Part shown: positions 9,609-18,140 of the stretch, piece after piece | How positions within the stretch are numbered: the stretch's first letter is position 1 | Layout of the letters: each line of letters starts with the position of its first letter | Assembly (NCBI RefSeq): GCF_001767395.1 | Contig: NZ_CP017014.1 | Location: 3,046,501-3,110,500 of the forward strand | DNA: 64,000 nucleotides | Direction: 5' to 3' | Source of the DNA: Rhodococcus sp. WMMA185 | Lineage (GTDB): Bacteria; Actinomycetota; Actinomycetes; Mycobacteriales; Mycobacteriaceae | Translations under genes and position numbers: made by a program | The notes under the pieces: model-generated | Seen by the model: the letters and a program-made list of their open reading frames with translations, nothing else | Databases searched by the model: none | What the model was told of the DNA's origin: nothing

Positions 9609-10340
9609 CTAACGGCCTCGGAAGACCGGTGGCCGATTTTCCGCGCGCGCCTTGCGTGCCTCCTGTGCGTCATAGCTCTTCCACGCCGCATGCAATGCGG
9701 CGAGTTGCTCAGGTGGTGGCGGGCTCTGGGTGTCGTCATCGTTGAGCACCATCTTGAGGTGTTGAAGCGATAGCGGTGCGAGTTGCGAGATCGAATGAGC
9801 CCACTGCTGTGCGACCTCGAGGTCCCCGAGTTTGTTGGCGAGGCCGCGCAGTAGCGCCTCATCTGCGCCGATCTCCTCCGCACCCAGCAGGATCGTGCGG
9901 GCCGGTCCCCCACCGATCAGCGCGGCCAGACGGTGCACAGTCCAACGGTCGACGGAAATCCCGAGCTTGGCGGCAGGGATGGCGAAACGCGCTTCCGGGG
10001 CTACCACACGCAGGTCTGCAGCAAGGGCGAGCACCGTGCCCGCCCCGATTGCCGGGCCGTTGATCGCCGCTACGACGGGAACCGGCACCGAATCGATGGT
10101 GTGCAGCATCTCGAACAAGGTGTCGGTGAACCCGTCCGCGTACGCATCGCCTGACAGGTCGGCGCCGGCGCAGAAGGAGCTGCCCTGGCCAGTGATAACA
10201 ATTGCCCTCGCACCGTCGGTGATGGACTTCTCAGTCTCCTCGCGAACGAGTTCACAGATCTCGGTGTTCAACGCATTACGACGTTCGGGGCGTTGCAATT
10301 CGATGGTGAACACGTCACCCTCACGACTCGTCCCGATCAT
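9609..10340 (-). CDS. echA6: enoyl-CoA hydratase-fold protein, EchA6-like
   Basis: A 243-residue crotonase-fold protein. ELQRPERRNALN and GQGSSFCAGADL place it beside M. tuberculosis EchA6 (Rv0905), and context agrees. The region that normally carries the catalytic glutamates reads IPAAKLGI and SVDRWTVHRL, so both appear to be missing. Mycobacterial EchA6 likewise lacks hydratase activity and is reported to bind long-chain acyl-CoA and hand it to FAS-II for mycolate synthesis. ATG 10340 matches the mycobacterial start; an in-frame GTG exists at 10346. Confidence 0.85.
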   Translation of the reverse strand: MIGTSREGDVFTIELQRPERRNALNTEICELVREETEKSITDGARAIVITGQGSSFCAGADLSGDAYADGFTDTLFEMLHTIDSVPVPVVAAINGPAIGAGTVLALAADLRVVAPEARFAIPAAKLGISVDRWTVHRLAALIGGGPARTILLGAEEIGADEALLRGLANKLGDLEVAQQWAHSISQLAPLSLQHLKMVLNDDDTQSPPPPEQLAALHAAWKSYDAQEARKARAENRPPVFRGR

Positions 10341-10476
10341 GCCCACTCACTTCCGCCTCGATTACTGCTTACCGGACATTCTCCACGCCCACGCTCGACA
10401 ATCGATAGCCAACCACACGCCGAGTCCACGCGAGCGCCGGAACACTGAGGACTCGTCGATTGTTGTGAGAGTGGAG

Positions 10477-11592
10477 ATGACGAGAACCATGAACACTGAC
10501 GTCGATGTGGCCGTAATCGGTGCCGGGCAGGCAGGACTTTCCGCGGCGTACTACCTACGTAAATTCGGCGTGGAACCGGAGTCCGGATTCGTCGTCGTCG
10601 ACCATGCGGCCGGCCCGGGCGGTGCCTGGCAGTACCGCTGGCCATCGCTGACGCTCACTACGGTCAACGCACTGCACGATCTTCCGGGACTCGGCTTCGC
10701 CGAGGCCGTCGGCATCGATACGAACGGTCCGGTCGATGAGGTGACTGCATCGAGCGCCGTTCCGGAGTACTTCGCGATGTACGAGGAGCAGTTCGAACTG
10801 CCGGTACACCGCCCTGTCCACACTTCGGTGGTCTGCGAACGCGATCAACGATTGCGGATCGAGACAGACAAGGGCACCATCACCACGCGCGGTCTCATCA
10901 ACGCAACTGGTACCTGGGAGCGCCCATTCATTCCCCACTATCCCGGCGCGGGGTCGTTCACCGGCCGCCAACTACACACCAAGGACTACTCTTCGGCCCA
11001 GGATTTCGCGGGACAGCACGTTCTGGTCGTCGGCGGTGGAATCTCCGCGGTCCAGCTGTTGGACGAGATATCCCGCATCACCACCACCACCTGGGTCACG
11101 CGCCGCGAACCCGAGTTCCGGGACGAGCCTTTTACCATCGAGACGGGGCGTGCCGCGGTGGCACTCGTCGAGGACCGCGTTCGGCGCGGTCTGCCGCCGG
11201 GCTCGGTGGTATCCGTAACTGGCCTGCCTGTCACACCGGCGATCCGCGCCGCCCGCGCACGTGGCGCACTCGAACGACAGCCGATGTTCAGCGAGATAAC
11301 GGCAGACGGTGTCCGTTGGGCTGACGGGCGCGAACAGATAGCCGATGTAATTTTGTGGTGCACGGGCTTTCGCAGTTCGCTCGACCACCTTGCCCCGCTC
11401 CGGCTACGAGGTCCAGGCGGAGGGATCACCATGACGGGGCGCCTTGCCACTCGAGTCGAGTCGGATCCCCGCATCCACCTTGTGGGATACGGCCCGTCAT
11501 CGTCGACGATCGGTGCAAACAGGGCAGGCCAGGCGGCGGCCCGCGAGCTCACCCGCCATCTGGGCCTCGTTGCGCCTCTCGGTGCTCTCTAG
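10477..11592 (+). CDS. flavin-dependent monooxygenase-like NAD(P)/FAD oxidoreductase
   Basis: A 371-residue protein with an N-terminal FAD-binding GAGQAG motif, a second Rossmann motif VVGGGISA near the middle, and FTGRQLHTKDY, which resembles the FMO/Baeyer-Villiger fingerprint FxGxxxHxxxY. It probably binds FAD and NAD(P)H. Start may be ATG 10477 or ATG 10489 (MNTDVDVAVIG); neither ribosome site is decisive. Its 3' end overlaps the convergent lipase gene by 4 bp. Substrate cannot be told. It belongs to an accessory block absent from the M. tuberculosis order. Confidence 0.8.
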   Translation: MTRTMNTDVDVAVIGAGQAGLSAAYYLRKFGVEPESGFVVVDHAAGPGGAWQYRWPSLTLTTVNALHDLPGLGFAEAVGIDTNGPVDEVTASSAVPEYFAMYEEQFELPVHRPVHTSVVCERDQRLRIETDKGTITTRGLINATGTWERPFIPHYPGAGSFTGRQLHTKDYSSAQDFAGQHVLVVGGGISAVQLLDEISRITTTTWVTRREPEFRDEPFTIETGRAAVALVEDRVRRGLPPGSVVSVTGLPVTPAIRAARARGALERQPMFSEITADGVRWADGREQIADVILWCTGFRSSLDHLAPLRLRGPGGGITMTGRLATRVESDPRIHLVGYGPSSSTIGANRAGQAAARELTRHLGLVAPLGAL

Positions 11593-12728
11593 CCAGTCGG
11601 CGCGGTCTCGTGGATCAGCCGGGCAATGAACGCGGCCTGGTCCGATTCTCCCTGGTACATGCTGTCCACATGCCCACCTGGATACACTCGGTAGTCGAGA
11701 TCTGTTCCGGCCACGCGCATCTCGAAGACCAATAGTTCGGTAAGCGGTATCGGGACGACGGTATCGGTAAGCCCTTGGGCGATCATCAACGGACGGTCGT
11801 ACCCGGATACCGGCACTTCCAGATATTCGCGCAACGCAGACTGCAACTCCGGTGTGTCGATCGACCGTGACAACATCTGCGCCACCGACACGTTCTGCGT
11901 CATGGTATGAAACTGCTCGAGAGGAACTTCTGGGCCCGCGTCGACGAGCTGCTTCCCGAGCGGTGTGAGGTAGCTGTCGACGTCCAACTCCGGGTAAGCG
12001 TCACGGAGCCCGGCGATCACGTACGACATGAACAAGGTCAGACCTTCGAGTCCTTGCGGCGGAAACGACGGACCGGCCCAGGCGGATACCACTTCGATGT
12101 TCGACGGCACCCCGTTCGCAACCGCCCCGCGGTAGTCGAGTTCCGGCGCGTACGTCGTGGCGGCGTGCGCTGCGAACACCGCAGCCTGCCCGCCCTGCGA
12201 AAGACCGACCGCCATCCACGTCGGGGACAAATCGGCGTCGATCTCCCGGGCTGCCCGCACCGAATCGATAACGCTGCGTCCGGCGACCTTGCCGTCGAGA
12301 TAGGGCGGCACACCGGGCGTACCCATGCCGACGTAGTCGGTCGCCGCGACCGCGTATCCGCTCTGCAGCAAGCCGCTCACGTAGTCGCTGGACGCTTTGT
12401 CGACACCCGTCACCGAAGGGGCGTCGGCGTCGGAGTCCCCGACCGTTCCATGAGCCCAGGCGATCACCGGCCAGCCACCCGGCGGTGGCAGCCCCGGCGG
12501 CACGAACAACATCCCCGTGGACGGAGTGATACCACCCCGATCGGTCGTAAGGTAGGTCATCCTGTACGCGGAACCGGTGCCGGGGAGCCACAAATCCGCC
12601 GGCAGCTCCGACGACGCCACCACTGCACCCGGGCTCAGGCCTACCCGCGTGGGATCTGCTCCGACGGTGGGCGCCCACATCACGGTGAACATGACAAGGA
12701 AAACAAGGACGCGCCGCAACCGCTGCAT
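11589..12728 (-). CDS. secreted alpha/beta-hydrolase of the secretory lipase (LIP) family
   Basis: A 379-residue exported protein starting at ATG 12728, behind GGAGAA. Residues ~1-24 form a signal peptide ending VGA-D. The nucleophile elbow GLSQGGQ, an acid in QGLTDTVVP and a histidine in PGGHVDS fit a Ser-Asp-His triad. The family includes secretory lipases and related esterases. It is likely to release acyl groups outside the membrane; substrate is not known. Confidence 0.8.
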   Translation of the reverse strand: MQRLRRVLVFLVMFTVMWAPTVGADPTRVGLSPGAVVASSELPADLWLPGTGSAYRMTYLTTDRGGITPSTGMLFVPPGLPPPGGWPVIAWAHGTVGDSDADAPSVTGVDKASSDYVSGLLQSGYAVAATDYVGMGTPGVPPYLDGKVAGRSVIDSVRAAREIDADLSPTWMAVGLSQGGQAAVFAAHAATTYAPELDYRGAVANGVPSNIEVVSAWAGPSFPPQGLEGLTLFMSYVIAGLRDAYPELDVDSYLTPLGKQLVDAGPEVPLEQFHTMTQNVSVAQMLSRSIDTPELQSALREYLEVPVSGYDRPLMIAQGLTDTVVPIPLTELLVFEMRVAGTDLDYRVYPGGHVDSMYQGESDQAAFIARLIHETAPTG

Positions 12729-12814
12729 TTCTCCACAGTAGCCACGCGAGAATTGCCGACTGGTCGCTCGATTTCTCGGTCGCTGGGCCCCCAGCGCCCG
12801 GCAGAATGTGAAGG

Positions 12815-13255
12815 ATGGCGGAGCTACCTGATTGGGCACGACCGCTCGACCTCACCCCGCACCCGGAAGGCGGGTGGTACCGAGAGACGTGGCGCAGCGA
12901 CATCACCGTCCCTGAAGCCAACCTGCCCGACTATCCGGGACCGCGGTCGGCCGGAACCGCGATCCTGTTCCTCCTGATGCCCGGTCAGCGATCGGTGTGG
13001 CACACGGTGCGCAGTGCCGAGATCTGGCTGTACCACCGTGGCAGCCCGCTGGTGCTCGAACTCGGCGGCGACGGACCGAAACCCGCCTCCCCCACCGCCC
13101 AGATCCTCGGATCCGACGTGGCAGCCGGCGAGCAACCCCAACTCCTGGTCCCGCCGCGACATTGGCAAAGCGCAAGATCTGAAGGCGACGAACCGACCCT
13201 TGTCAGTTGCGTCGTGGTCCCGGGCTTCGACTTCGAGGACTTTCGGTTGATCTAG
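12815..13255 (+). CDS. cupin-fold protein, DUF985 (Cupin_5)
   Basis: A 146-residue single-domain protein. LTPHPEGGWYRETWRS at the N-terminus, then AILFLLMPGQRSVWH and EIWLYHRGSPL, are the hallmark strands of the DUF985 cupin family. Members are small beta-barrels of uncertain role, some related to sugar or metal binding. It diverges from the lipase gene and is followed by a methyltransferase gene 121 nt downstream. Confidence 0.78.
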   Translation: MAELPDWARPLDLTPHPEGGWYRETWRSDITVPEANLPDYPGPRSAGTAILFLLMPGQRSVWHTVRSAEIWLYHRGSPLVLELGGDGPKPASPTAQILGSDVAAGEQPQLLVPPRHWQSARSEGDEPTLVSCVVVPGFDFEDFRLI

Positions 13256-13376
13256 GAGCGTCGCAGACACTTTCCGCCGTCTCAGAATGTGGACGTTTGC
13301 GTGTCATTTCGATAAATCCGGGTACTCCGACCGCATCGGTGCAGGGGTGAGGACACGCGTGCGGAAGGGGGACGAA

Positions 13377-13970
13377 ATGGGCCTTGGCTACAAACTGGCC
13401 TATCGGTTCAAGATCACGCCTTGGGTGACGGCAGGACCCATCTTCGAGAATCAGATCCAAGCACTGCTCGATCCACTCGACGTACCACCGGGGAAGGTTC
13501 TGGATATCGGATGCGGCACCGGCTACCAGGCCATCGCGATGGCCAAGCGCGGCTGGCAGGTGACCGGGATCGACAATGTCAAACTAGCCCTCGACAAAGC
13601 GCGGTCCAGGGCCCGGAAAGCGGGTGTCGAGGTTCAATTCGTACATGCAGATGCCACCGACCTCGAGCATGCCGTCGGACGTGGCTATCACCTGATCCTC
13701 GACGTCGGGTGCTACCACGGCCTGAGCGACCAAGACCGGGTCGCATACGTCGAAAATGTCACAGCTGTGAGCGAACCCCACGCCGCGCTGCTGATGTTCG
13801 CATTCGGCCCCGGCTACCGCGGTCCGCTGCCGAGGGGTGTCTCCCGCTCCGATGTGGAACGGGCGTTCGAGAAATGGAAACTTGTGACCGACGTCGACGC
13901 CGACATCGTCGGCCTACCCCGGGCAATCGAGAAGGTCGACCCTCGATGGTTCCGGCTCGTCAAGAACTGA
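13377..13970 (+). CDS. class I SAM-dependent methyltransferase
   Basis: A 197-residue protein; ATG 13377 follows the purine-rich GAAGGGGGA. Motif I is VLDIGCGTGYQ, the acidic motif II is VTGIDN, and HADATDLE gives motif III. It is of the short class I type that methylates small molecules or lipids. The reading frame extends upstream but only without homology. Substrate is unknown. Confidence 0.8.
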   Translation: MGLGYKLAYRFKITPWVTAGPIFENQIQALLDPLDVPPGKVLDIGCGTGYQAIAMAKRGWQVTGIDNVKLALDKARSRARKAGVEVQFVHADATDLEHAVGRGYHLILDVGCYHGLSDQDRVAYVENVTAVSEPHAALLMFAFGPGYRGPLPRGVSRSDVERAFEKWKLVTDVDADIVGLPRAIEKVDPRWFRLVKN

Positions 13971-14007
13971 CCTCCGGCGCACCCGGCGGCCGACCTCTCG
14001 GGGCCGG

Positions 14008-14334
14008 CTAGTCGCTGTCGGCCATGGGCGGAAGCGCCCGGACGAGCGGGACGTCGTAATCGGTCTTACCGACCTTCGACGCGCCCCCCGGCGACCCGAG
14101 CTCTTCGAAGAAGTCGGCGTTCGCCTTCGTGTACTCGACCCACTGATCCGGGACATCGTCCTCGTAATAGATGGCCTCCACGGGGCAGACCGGCTCGCAG
14201 GCACCGCAATCGACGCATTCGTCGGGGTGAATATAGAGCATCCGGCCGCCCTCGTAGATGCAGTCGACGGGACATTCCTCGATGCAGGCCTTGTCCAGGA
14301 CATCGACGCAAGGCTCTGCGATGGTGTACGTCAC
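14008..14334 (-). CDS. fdxC: 7Fe ferredoxin, FdxC-type
   Basis: A 108-residue [3Fe-4S][4Fe-4S] ferredoxin. From GTG 14334 the protein starts VTYTIAEPC, nearly the same as mycobacterial FdxC. Cluster ligands are C9, C17, C21, C40, C43, C46 and C50, in the C-x7-C-x3-C-P and C-x2-C-x2-C-x3-C-P patterns. It transfers low-potential electrons in the cytosol to oxidoreductases. AGGA lies 8 nt before the GTG. It is convergent with the methyltransferase gene. Confidence 0.92.
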   Translation of the reverse strand: MTYTIAEPCVDVLDKACIEECPVDCIYEGGRMLYIHPDECVDCGACEPVCPVEAIYYEDDVPDQWVEYTKANADFFEELGSPGGASKVGKTDYDVPLVRALPPMADSD

Positions 14335-14493
14335 GTGATTAATCCTGGCCTTTCCTGCCGTCGGGCGCGAATCGAGTGCACTCGCCACCAAATTTACCGC
14401 GACCGACTTCTCCGGCTTCAGCCACGTGGATCGCCGACACCAGCACCCGGAGGCTCCCTCCACGATGAGATCAACCCACCGGTAAAGAAAACC

Positions 14494-14521
14494 TTGACAA
14501 CTCGTTGTGTTTTCCTAATAC
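14494..14521 (+). promoter_or_regulatory. sigma-70-type promoter with internal palindrome, leaderless start
   Basis: TTGACA at 14494-14499, a 16-nt spacer and TAATAC at 14516-14521 form a near-consensus promoter. The ATG at 14530 begins only 8 nt after the -10, so the mRNA is probably leaderless. The palindrome ACAAC-TC-GTTGT at 14497-14508 overlaps the -35 and spacer and could be the operator of the HTH protein it drives. Confidence 0.65.
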
Positions 14522-14529
14522 TTTGTTGC

Positions 14530-14835
14530 ATGAGTCCAGTACGGCGGGGGGATTCTCTCCCTATCTACAACCGCATCGGCGTCCTGCGCGCCGAGCGAGG
14601 AATGAGCCGATCTCAGCTAGCTGCACTCATCGAAGTGAATCCACAGACCGTCGGTGCACTCGAGCGCGGGGACCACTACCCCAGCCTCGACCTGGCGCTC
14701 CGCATCTCGGCGGTTTTCGAGCTTCCGGTCGAGGCGATCTTCTCCCGCACGGAGTTCGGGCCTCTGTCCACCGAGTTATATCGCGACAAGAGGCGCGCGG
14801 CCGACGACGAAGAGGGGGAGAGTTCCCATGGCTGA
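14530..14835 (+). CDS. XRE/Cro-type HTH transcriptional regulator
   Basis: A 101-residue protein; residues ~20-70 form an HTH_3 domain (SRSQLAALIEVNPQTVGALERG, with the recognition helix around NPQTVGALE). The tail is charged. It opens an operon with a membrane protein (8-bp overlap) and an ABC exporter. The start codon sits at the predicted transcript 5' end. A role as autoregulated repressor of the transporter operon is inferred from the palindrome and order. Confidence 0.82.
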   Translation: MSPVRRGDSLPIYNRIGVLRAERGMSRSQLAALIEVNPQTVGALERGDHYPSLDLALRISAVFELPVEAIFSRTEFGPLSTELYRDKRRAADDEEGESSHG

Positions 14836-15364
14836 TACCAACCTGATCGAGCGGTACCAGGATTTCAGGACGCGCCAGTTCCTCAGGAACGAGAGGCACT
14901 ACCGCACCTGGCTGCCAGGTTGGCGGACGCGAACCCGAAGACGAATCGTGGTCACGGCTCTGGTGGCGACGCTTCTGCTCATGACCGCGGCGGGCATGGT
15001 GTGCCACTTCGACATCACGGGCGGAGGACTGTTGTGGCTGGCAGGGTGCCTCCTGTTCATCCCACTGTGGACGACGCTTCAGATCGTGTCGGGGCGGCTA
15101 GGTGACGCACCACGCGACGCTCTCGACGAGTGGGAAATACAGCAGCGCAACAGTGCCCGCTCGATCGGACTCACGGTCACCCAGGTTCTGACATCGATTC
15201 CCGCGTTGTATCTGGTCCTCGGGATCAAAGATGGCGACCAGTACAACGTGGCCTACGCCGCCGGCTTACTCGTGCTCACTGCGGTGATCATCGGAGGTTG
15301 CCTGCCCGCAATGATTCTCGGCTGGACGCAGCCAGACCCCGAGCCCGACGATCTACCTTCATAA
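14828..15364 (+). CDS. four-TM membrane protein of unknown function
   Basis: A 178-residue protein with a cytosolic N-terminus rich in Arg, then four hydrophobic segments (around residues 40-60, 65-87, 112-134 and 142-166). ATG 14828 overlaps the regulator by 8 bp and AGAGTTCCC lies before it. It precedes the ABC ATPase gene by 33 nt, suggesting a partner of the exporter. I do not recognise a named family. Confidence 0.65.
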   Translation: MADTNLIERYQDFRTRQFLRNERHYRTWLPGWRTRTRRRIVVTALVATLLLMTAAGMVCHFDITGGGLLWLAGCLLFIPLWTTLQIVSGRLGDAPRDALDEWEIQQRNSARSIGLTVTQVLTSIPALYLVLGIKDGDQYNVAYAAGLLVLTAVIIGGCLPAMILGWTQPDPEPDDLPS

Positions 15365-15397
15365 AATCTCTTGCCCGCTTGCACCAGGAAGGACTCA

Positions 15398-16294
15398 ATG
15401 CCTCACACACTCGCGATCGACGGCATATCCAAACGCTACGGCGAGACCGTCGCACTCGACGACCTCTCCTTCGAAGTACGGCCCGGCGAGATCTTCGGGT
15501 TTGTCGGCAGCAACGGCGCCGGCAAGACGACCACCATGCGGATCGCCCTCGGAGTACTCTCCGCAGATTCCGGCGAGGTCCGCCTCGGTGGCAAGGCTGT
15601 GGACCTGGACGTGCGACGCACCATCGGCTACATGCCCGAGGAACGTGGGCTCTACCCGAAGATGAAGGTAGGCAGTCAACTTGCGTATCTTGCGCAGCTA
15701 CATGGCATACCCCGCTCCGCGGCCCGCGAAGCCGTCACGCGGTGGACAACTCGGCTGGGCATTGCAGATCGAGTGGACGATACCGTCGACGCGTTATCCC
15801 TCGGCAACCAGCAACGCGTCCAACTGGCCGCCGCCCTCGTACACGATCCTTCGGTCCTGGTTCTCGACGAGCCGTTCTCCGGACTCGACCCCGTGGCAGT
15901 CGATGTCATGAGCGATGTTCTGGTGGAGAAGGCGAATACCGGAGTGCCGGTGATCTTCTCGAGTCATCAGCTCGAGCTTGTCGAGCGCCTGTGCCACCGC
16001 GTGGGCATCATCAGCCATGGCCGGATGCGGGCGATCGGCACCGTCGACGAACTGCGCGAGGGCGGGCCGGCACGACTCGAAGTACACGCCCCAGAGGCAC
16101 CGGTCGGATGGGCCCACCACATCGAGGGTGTGAACACGATCAGTCATCTCGACGGCAGAACGCTACTGTCACTCGCGCCCGGCGTCGATGACCAGTTGAT
16201 CCTCCATACCGCACTGAAAACCGGTCCGGTACACGAGTTCTCGTTGCACCGGCCTTCCCTGACCGATCTGTTCCGAGAGGTGGTCGCAGCATGA
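15398..16294 (+). CDS. ABC transporter ATP-binding protein, NatA-like
   Basis: A 298-residue ATPase with Walker A GSNGAGKTT, signature LGNQQRVQLAAAL (LGNQQ in place of LSGGQ) and Walker B VLVLDEPFSGLDP. The C-terminal extension fits exporter ATPases of the NatA/DrrA group. ATG 15398 follows AGGAAGGACTCA. The last codons overlap the permease start (ATGA). It drives export of a sodium-like ion or small molecule by ATP hydrolysis; substrate is not known. Confidence 0.85.
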   Translation: MPHTLAIDGISKRYGETVALDDLSFEVRPGEIFGFVGSNGAGKTTTMRIALGVLSADSGEVRLGGKAVDLDVRRTIGYMPEERGLYPKMKVGSQLAYLAQLHGIPRSAAREAVTRWTTRLGIADRVDDTVDALSLGNQQRVQLAAALVHDPSVLVLDEPFSGLDPVAVDVMSDVLVEKANTGVPVIFSSHQLELVERLCHRVGIISHGRMRAIGTVDELREGGPARLEVHAPEAPVGWAHHIEGVNTISHLDGRTLLSLAPGVDDQLILHTALKTGPVHEFSLHRPSLTDLFREVVAA

Positions 16295-17484
16295 GCGCCC
16301 CACTGCATCCTGCTCGCGCGATCGGCCTCGTGGCCCGGCGCGAGTTCCTCACCCAGGTGTCGAAGAAGAGCTTCGTGATCAGCAACGTGATCATCCTGCT
16401 CGCGATCGTCGGTGGCATCCTGGTTCATTCCATCTTTTCGGGCAGTGACGACCAACCCGCCACGATCGGACTGGTCGGCGACCAGTCAATCGCCTCAACC
16501 CTTGTTGCCACGGGTGACGCCGTCGGTACCCCGGTCGACGTAACAGAGACCCCGGACGAACACGCTGCGCGTGACCGGGTAGAAGCTGGCAATCTCGATA
16601 TCGCCCTGATTCCTGGAACTGACGGATCCTACACTGCTGTAACCGAATCCGATATCAACTCAGGTCTCCGCACAGTCATCGACGTGGCTGTGGCGCAACA
16701 GGCAGAGATCGCTGCTCTCTCCGCGCAGGGTGTGGACCCCGCGCAACTGGCCGAGGCAACCGGCAAGGCGAGCGTGACCGTCGACGCGCTCGATCCGCCC
16801 GATCCCGAACAGGGTCAGCGCGTTGCCTTGTCGGTCGCCGTCGTCGTCCTGCTGTACATGCAGATCATGATGTTCGGCATGTACGTGGCGATGGGTGTAG
16901 TCGAAGAGAAGTCCAGTCGCGTCGTCGAACTACTGCTCTCGACGCTGCGCCCGTTGCAACTGTTGTGGGGCAAGGTGATCGGCATCGGAGCCGTGGGCCT
17001 GGTCCAGTTGGCAGCGTACGGAGTGGCCGGCGTCTCTGCCGGACTGGCAACGGGTGTCCTCACCTTGACCGGGACGGCATTCGGTGTGTTGGCCAGCACT
17101 CTCGGCTGGTTCGTCCTCGGCTTCGCTTTCTTCGCAGTCCTCTATGCCGCCGCAGGTTCGATGGTGTCGCGACAAGAGGACGTCAACTCCACCGCGTCGC
17201 CATTGGTGGTTCTCATTGTCATCATGTTCTTCAGCGCCTTTTCGTCTGTCAGCAACCCGGACGGCACGCTGAGCAACGTGCTCAGTTGGATTCCGCCGTT
17301 CTCCGCGATCCTGATGCCGCTCCGCATCGCATCGGGAGTAGCGTCGCCGACGCAGGTGGTCGCGACCATCGCGCTCATGTTGGTGGTCACTGCCGGACTC
17401 AGCGTTCTCGCCGCGAAGATCTACCAACGCTCGATCCTGAGGATCGGCAAGGTCGTCTCGTGGAAGGAAGCGCTAGGTCGATAG
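16291..17484 (+). CDS. ABC-2 type permease, NatB-like
   Basis: A 397-residue membrane protein: one N-terminal TM, a large extracytoplasmic loop (~residues 50-170), then five to six TM segments. EEKSSRVVELLLSTLRPLQLLWGK matches the conserved NatB/ABC-2_3 cytosolic loop. The start overlaps the ATPase stop by 4 bp, so the two are coupled. It forms the exporter with the upstream ATPase. Confidence 0.85.
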   Translation: MSAPLHPARAIGLVARREFLTQVSKKSFVISNVIILLAIVGGILVHSIFSGSDDQPATIGLVGDQSIASTLVATGDAVGTPVDVTETPDEHAARDRVEAGNLDIALIPGTDGSYTAVTESDINSGLRTVIDVAVAQQAEIAALSAQGVDPAQLAEATGKASVTVDALDPPDPEQGQRVALSVAVVVLLYMQIMMFGMYVAMGVVEEKSSRVVELLLSTLRPLQLLWGKVIGIGAVGLVQLAAYGVAGVSAGLATGVLTLTGTAFGVLASTLGWFVLGFAFFAVLYAAAGSMVSRQEDVNSTASPLVVLIVIMFFSAFSSVSNPDGTLSNVLSWIPPFSAILMPLRIASGVASPTQVVATIALMLVVTAGLSVLAAKIYQRSILRIGKVVSWKEALGR

Positions 17485-17494
17485 AACTCCGTGC

Positions 17495-17536
17495 GTCGCC
17501 GATCATGTTGTCCGAGTCGGCAACGTGATCGGCGAC
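17495..17536. terminator. hairpin terminator between convergent ABC permease and SRPBCC genes
   Basis: GTCGCCGATCATGTTG pairs with CAACGTGATCGGCGAC across a 10-nt loop, 16 bp with one wobble. It lies just past the permease stop and 5 bp before the convergent SRPBCC gene ends, so it probably serves both. Confidence 0.7.
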
Positions 17537-17541
17537 GGGCG

Positions 17542-18009
17542 TCAGCCGGCCAGTTTCACTGCTGCTGCAGCGATGTCGTCCAGATCGCGCCGGATCGCCT
17601 TGGTGGTGGCTCTCATTGCGAGAGGCCCCAGCACCTTCATCATGACCTTGGCAAGAGCGCCCGGGTCCGCGGCGATCGCCGAGAACCGCATCGTCAATGT
17701 CGTGCCGTCCCCAGTAGGCTCGAGAGTGAAGACCGTCGAGTAGTCCGCTTCGTCGGACGTCGCCTTCACGACGGTGCGCTTCTCCGGGTCGACCTCCGCA
17801 ACCCACATGTCTTCGGTCGCGGACTTGCCGAACATCACCCGGGTCTCCCGCCAACGGGTGCCCACCTCGTACCCCGTCCCGTCCAGCCTTTCGATCTTCT
17901 TCACGCCGCTCAGCACCGCCTCTGCGTTGTCGAGATCGGTGAGAACCTTCCAGACCGAGCCGACCGGTGCAGCGATCACCCGATCCAAGCGAATCTCCGA
18001 AGCAGACAT
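17542..18009 (-). CDS. SRPBCC (START-like) family protein
   Basis: A 155-residue protein. The start SASEIRLDRVIAAPVGSVWKVLTDLDN and later TRWRETRV and TLTMRFSA match the polyketide-cyclase/AHSA1-like hydrophobic pocket fold. Such proteins bind lipids or other hydrophobic ligands. It is convergent with the ABC operon and divergent from accD3. Function is unknown. Confidence 0.75.
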   Translation of the reverse strand: MSASEIRLDRVIAAPVGSVWKVLTDLDNAEAVLSGVKKIERLDGTGYEVGTRWRETRVMFGKSATEDMWVAEVDPEKRTVVKATSDEADYSTVFTLEPTGDGTTLTMRFSAIAADPGALAKVMMKVLGPLAMRATTKAIRRDLDDIAAAAVKLAG

Positions 18010-18140
18010 CGAGCACCCGTTTCTTCCATGCCGGTCTCGTGTGAGCCCGGGCGTCCGAACAGTTTCGGATCAACCGTAGGCGAGGGGTCTGTCCAATTCT
18101 CGAAGACCTGCCCTTTCTCTCATCACTATCCTCGTAAGAC

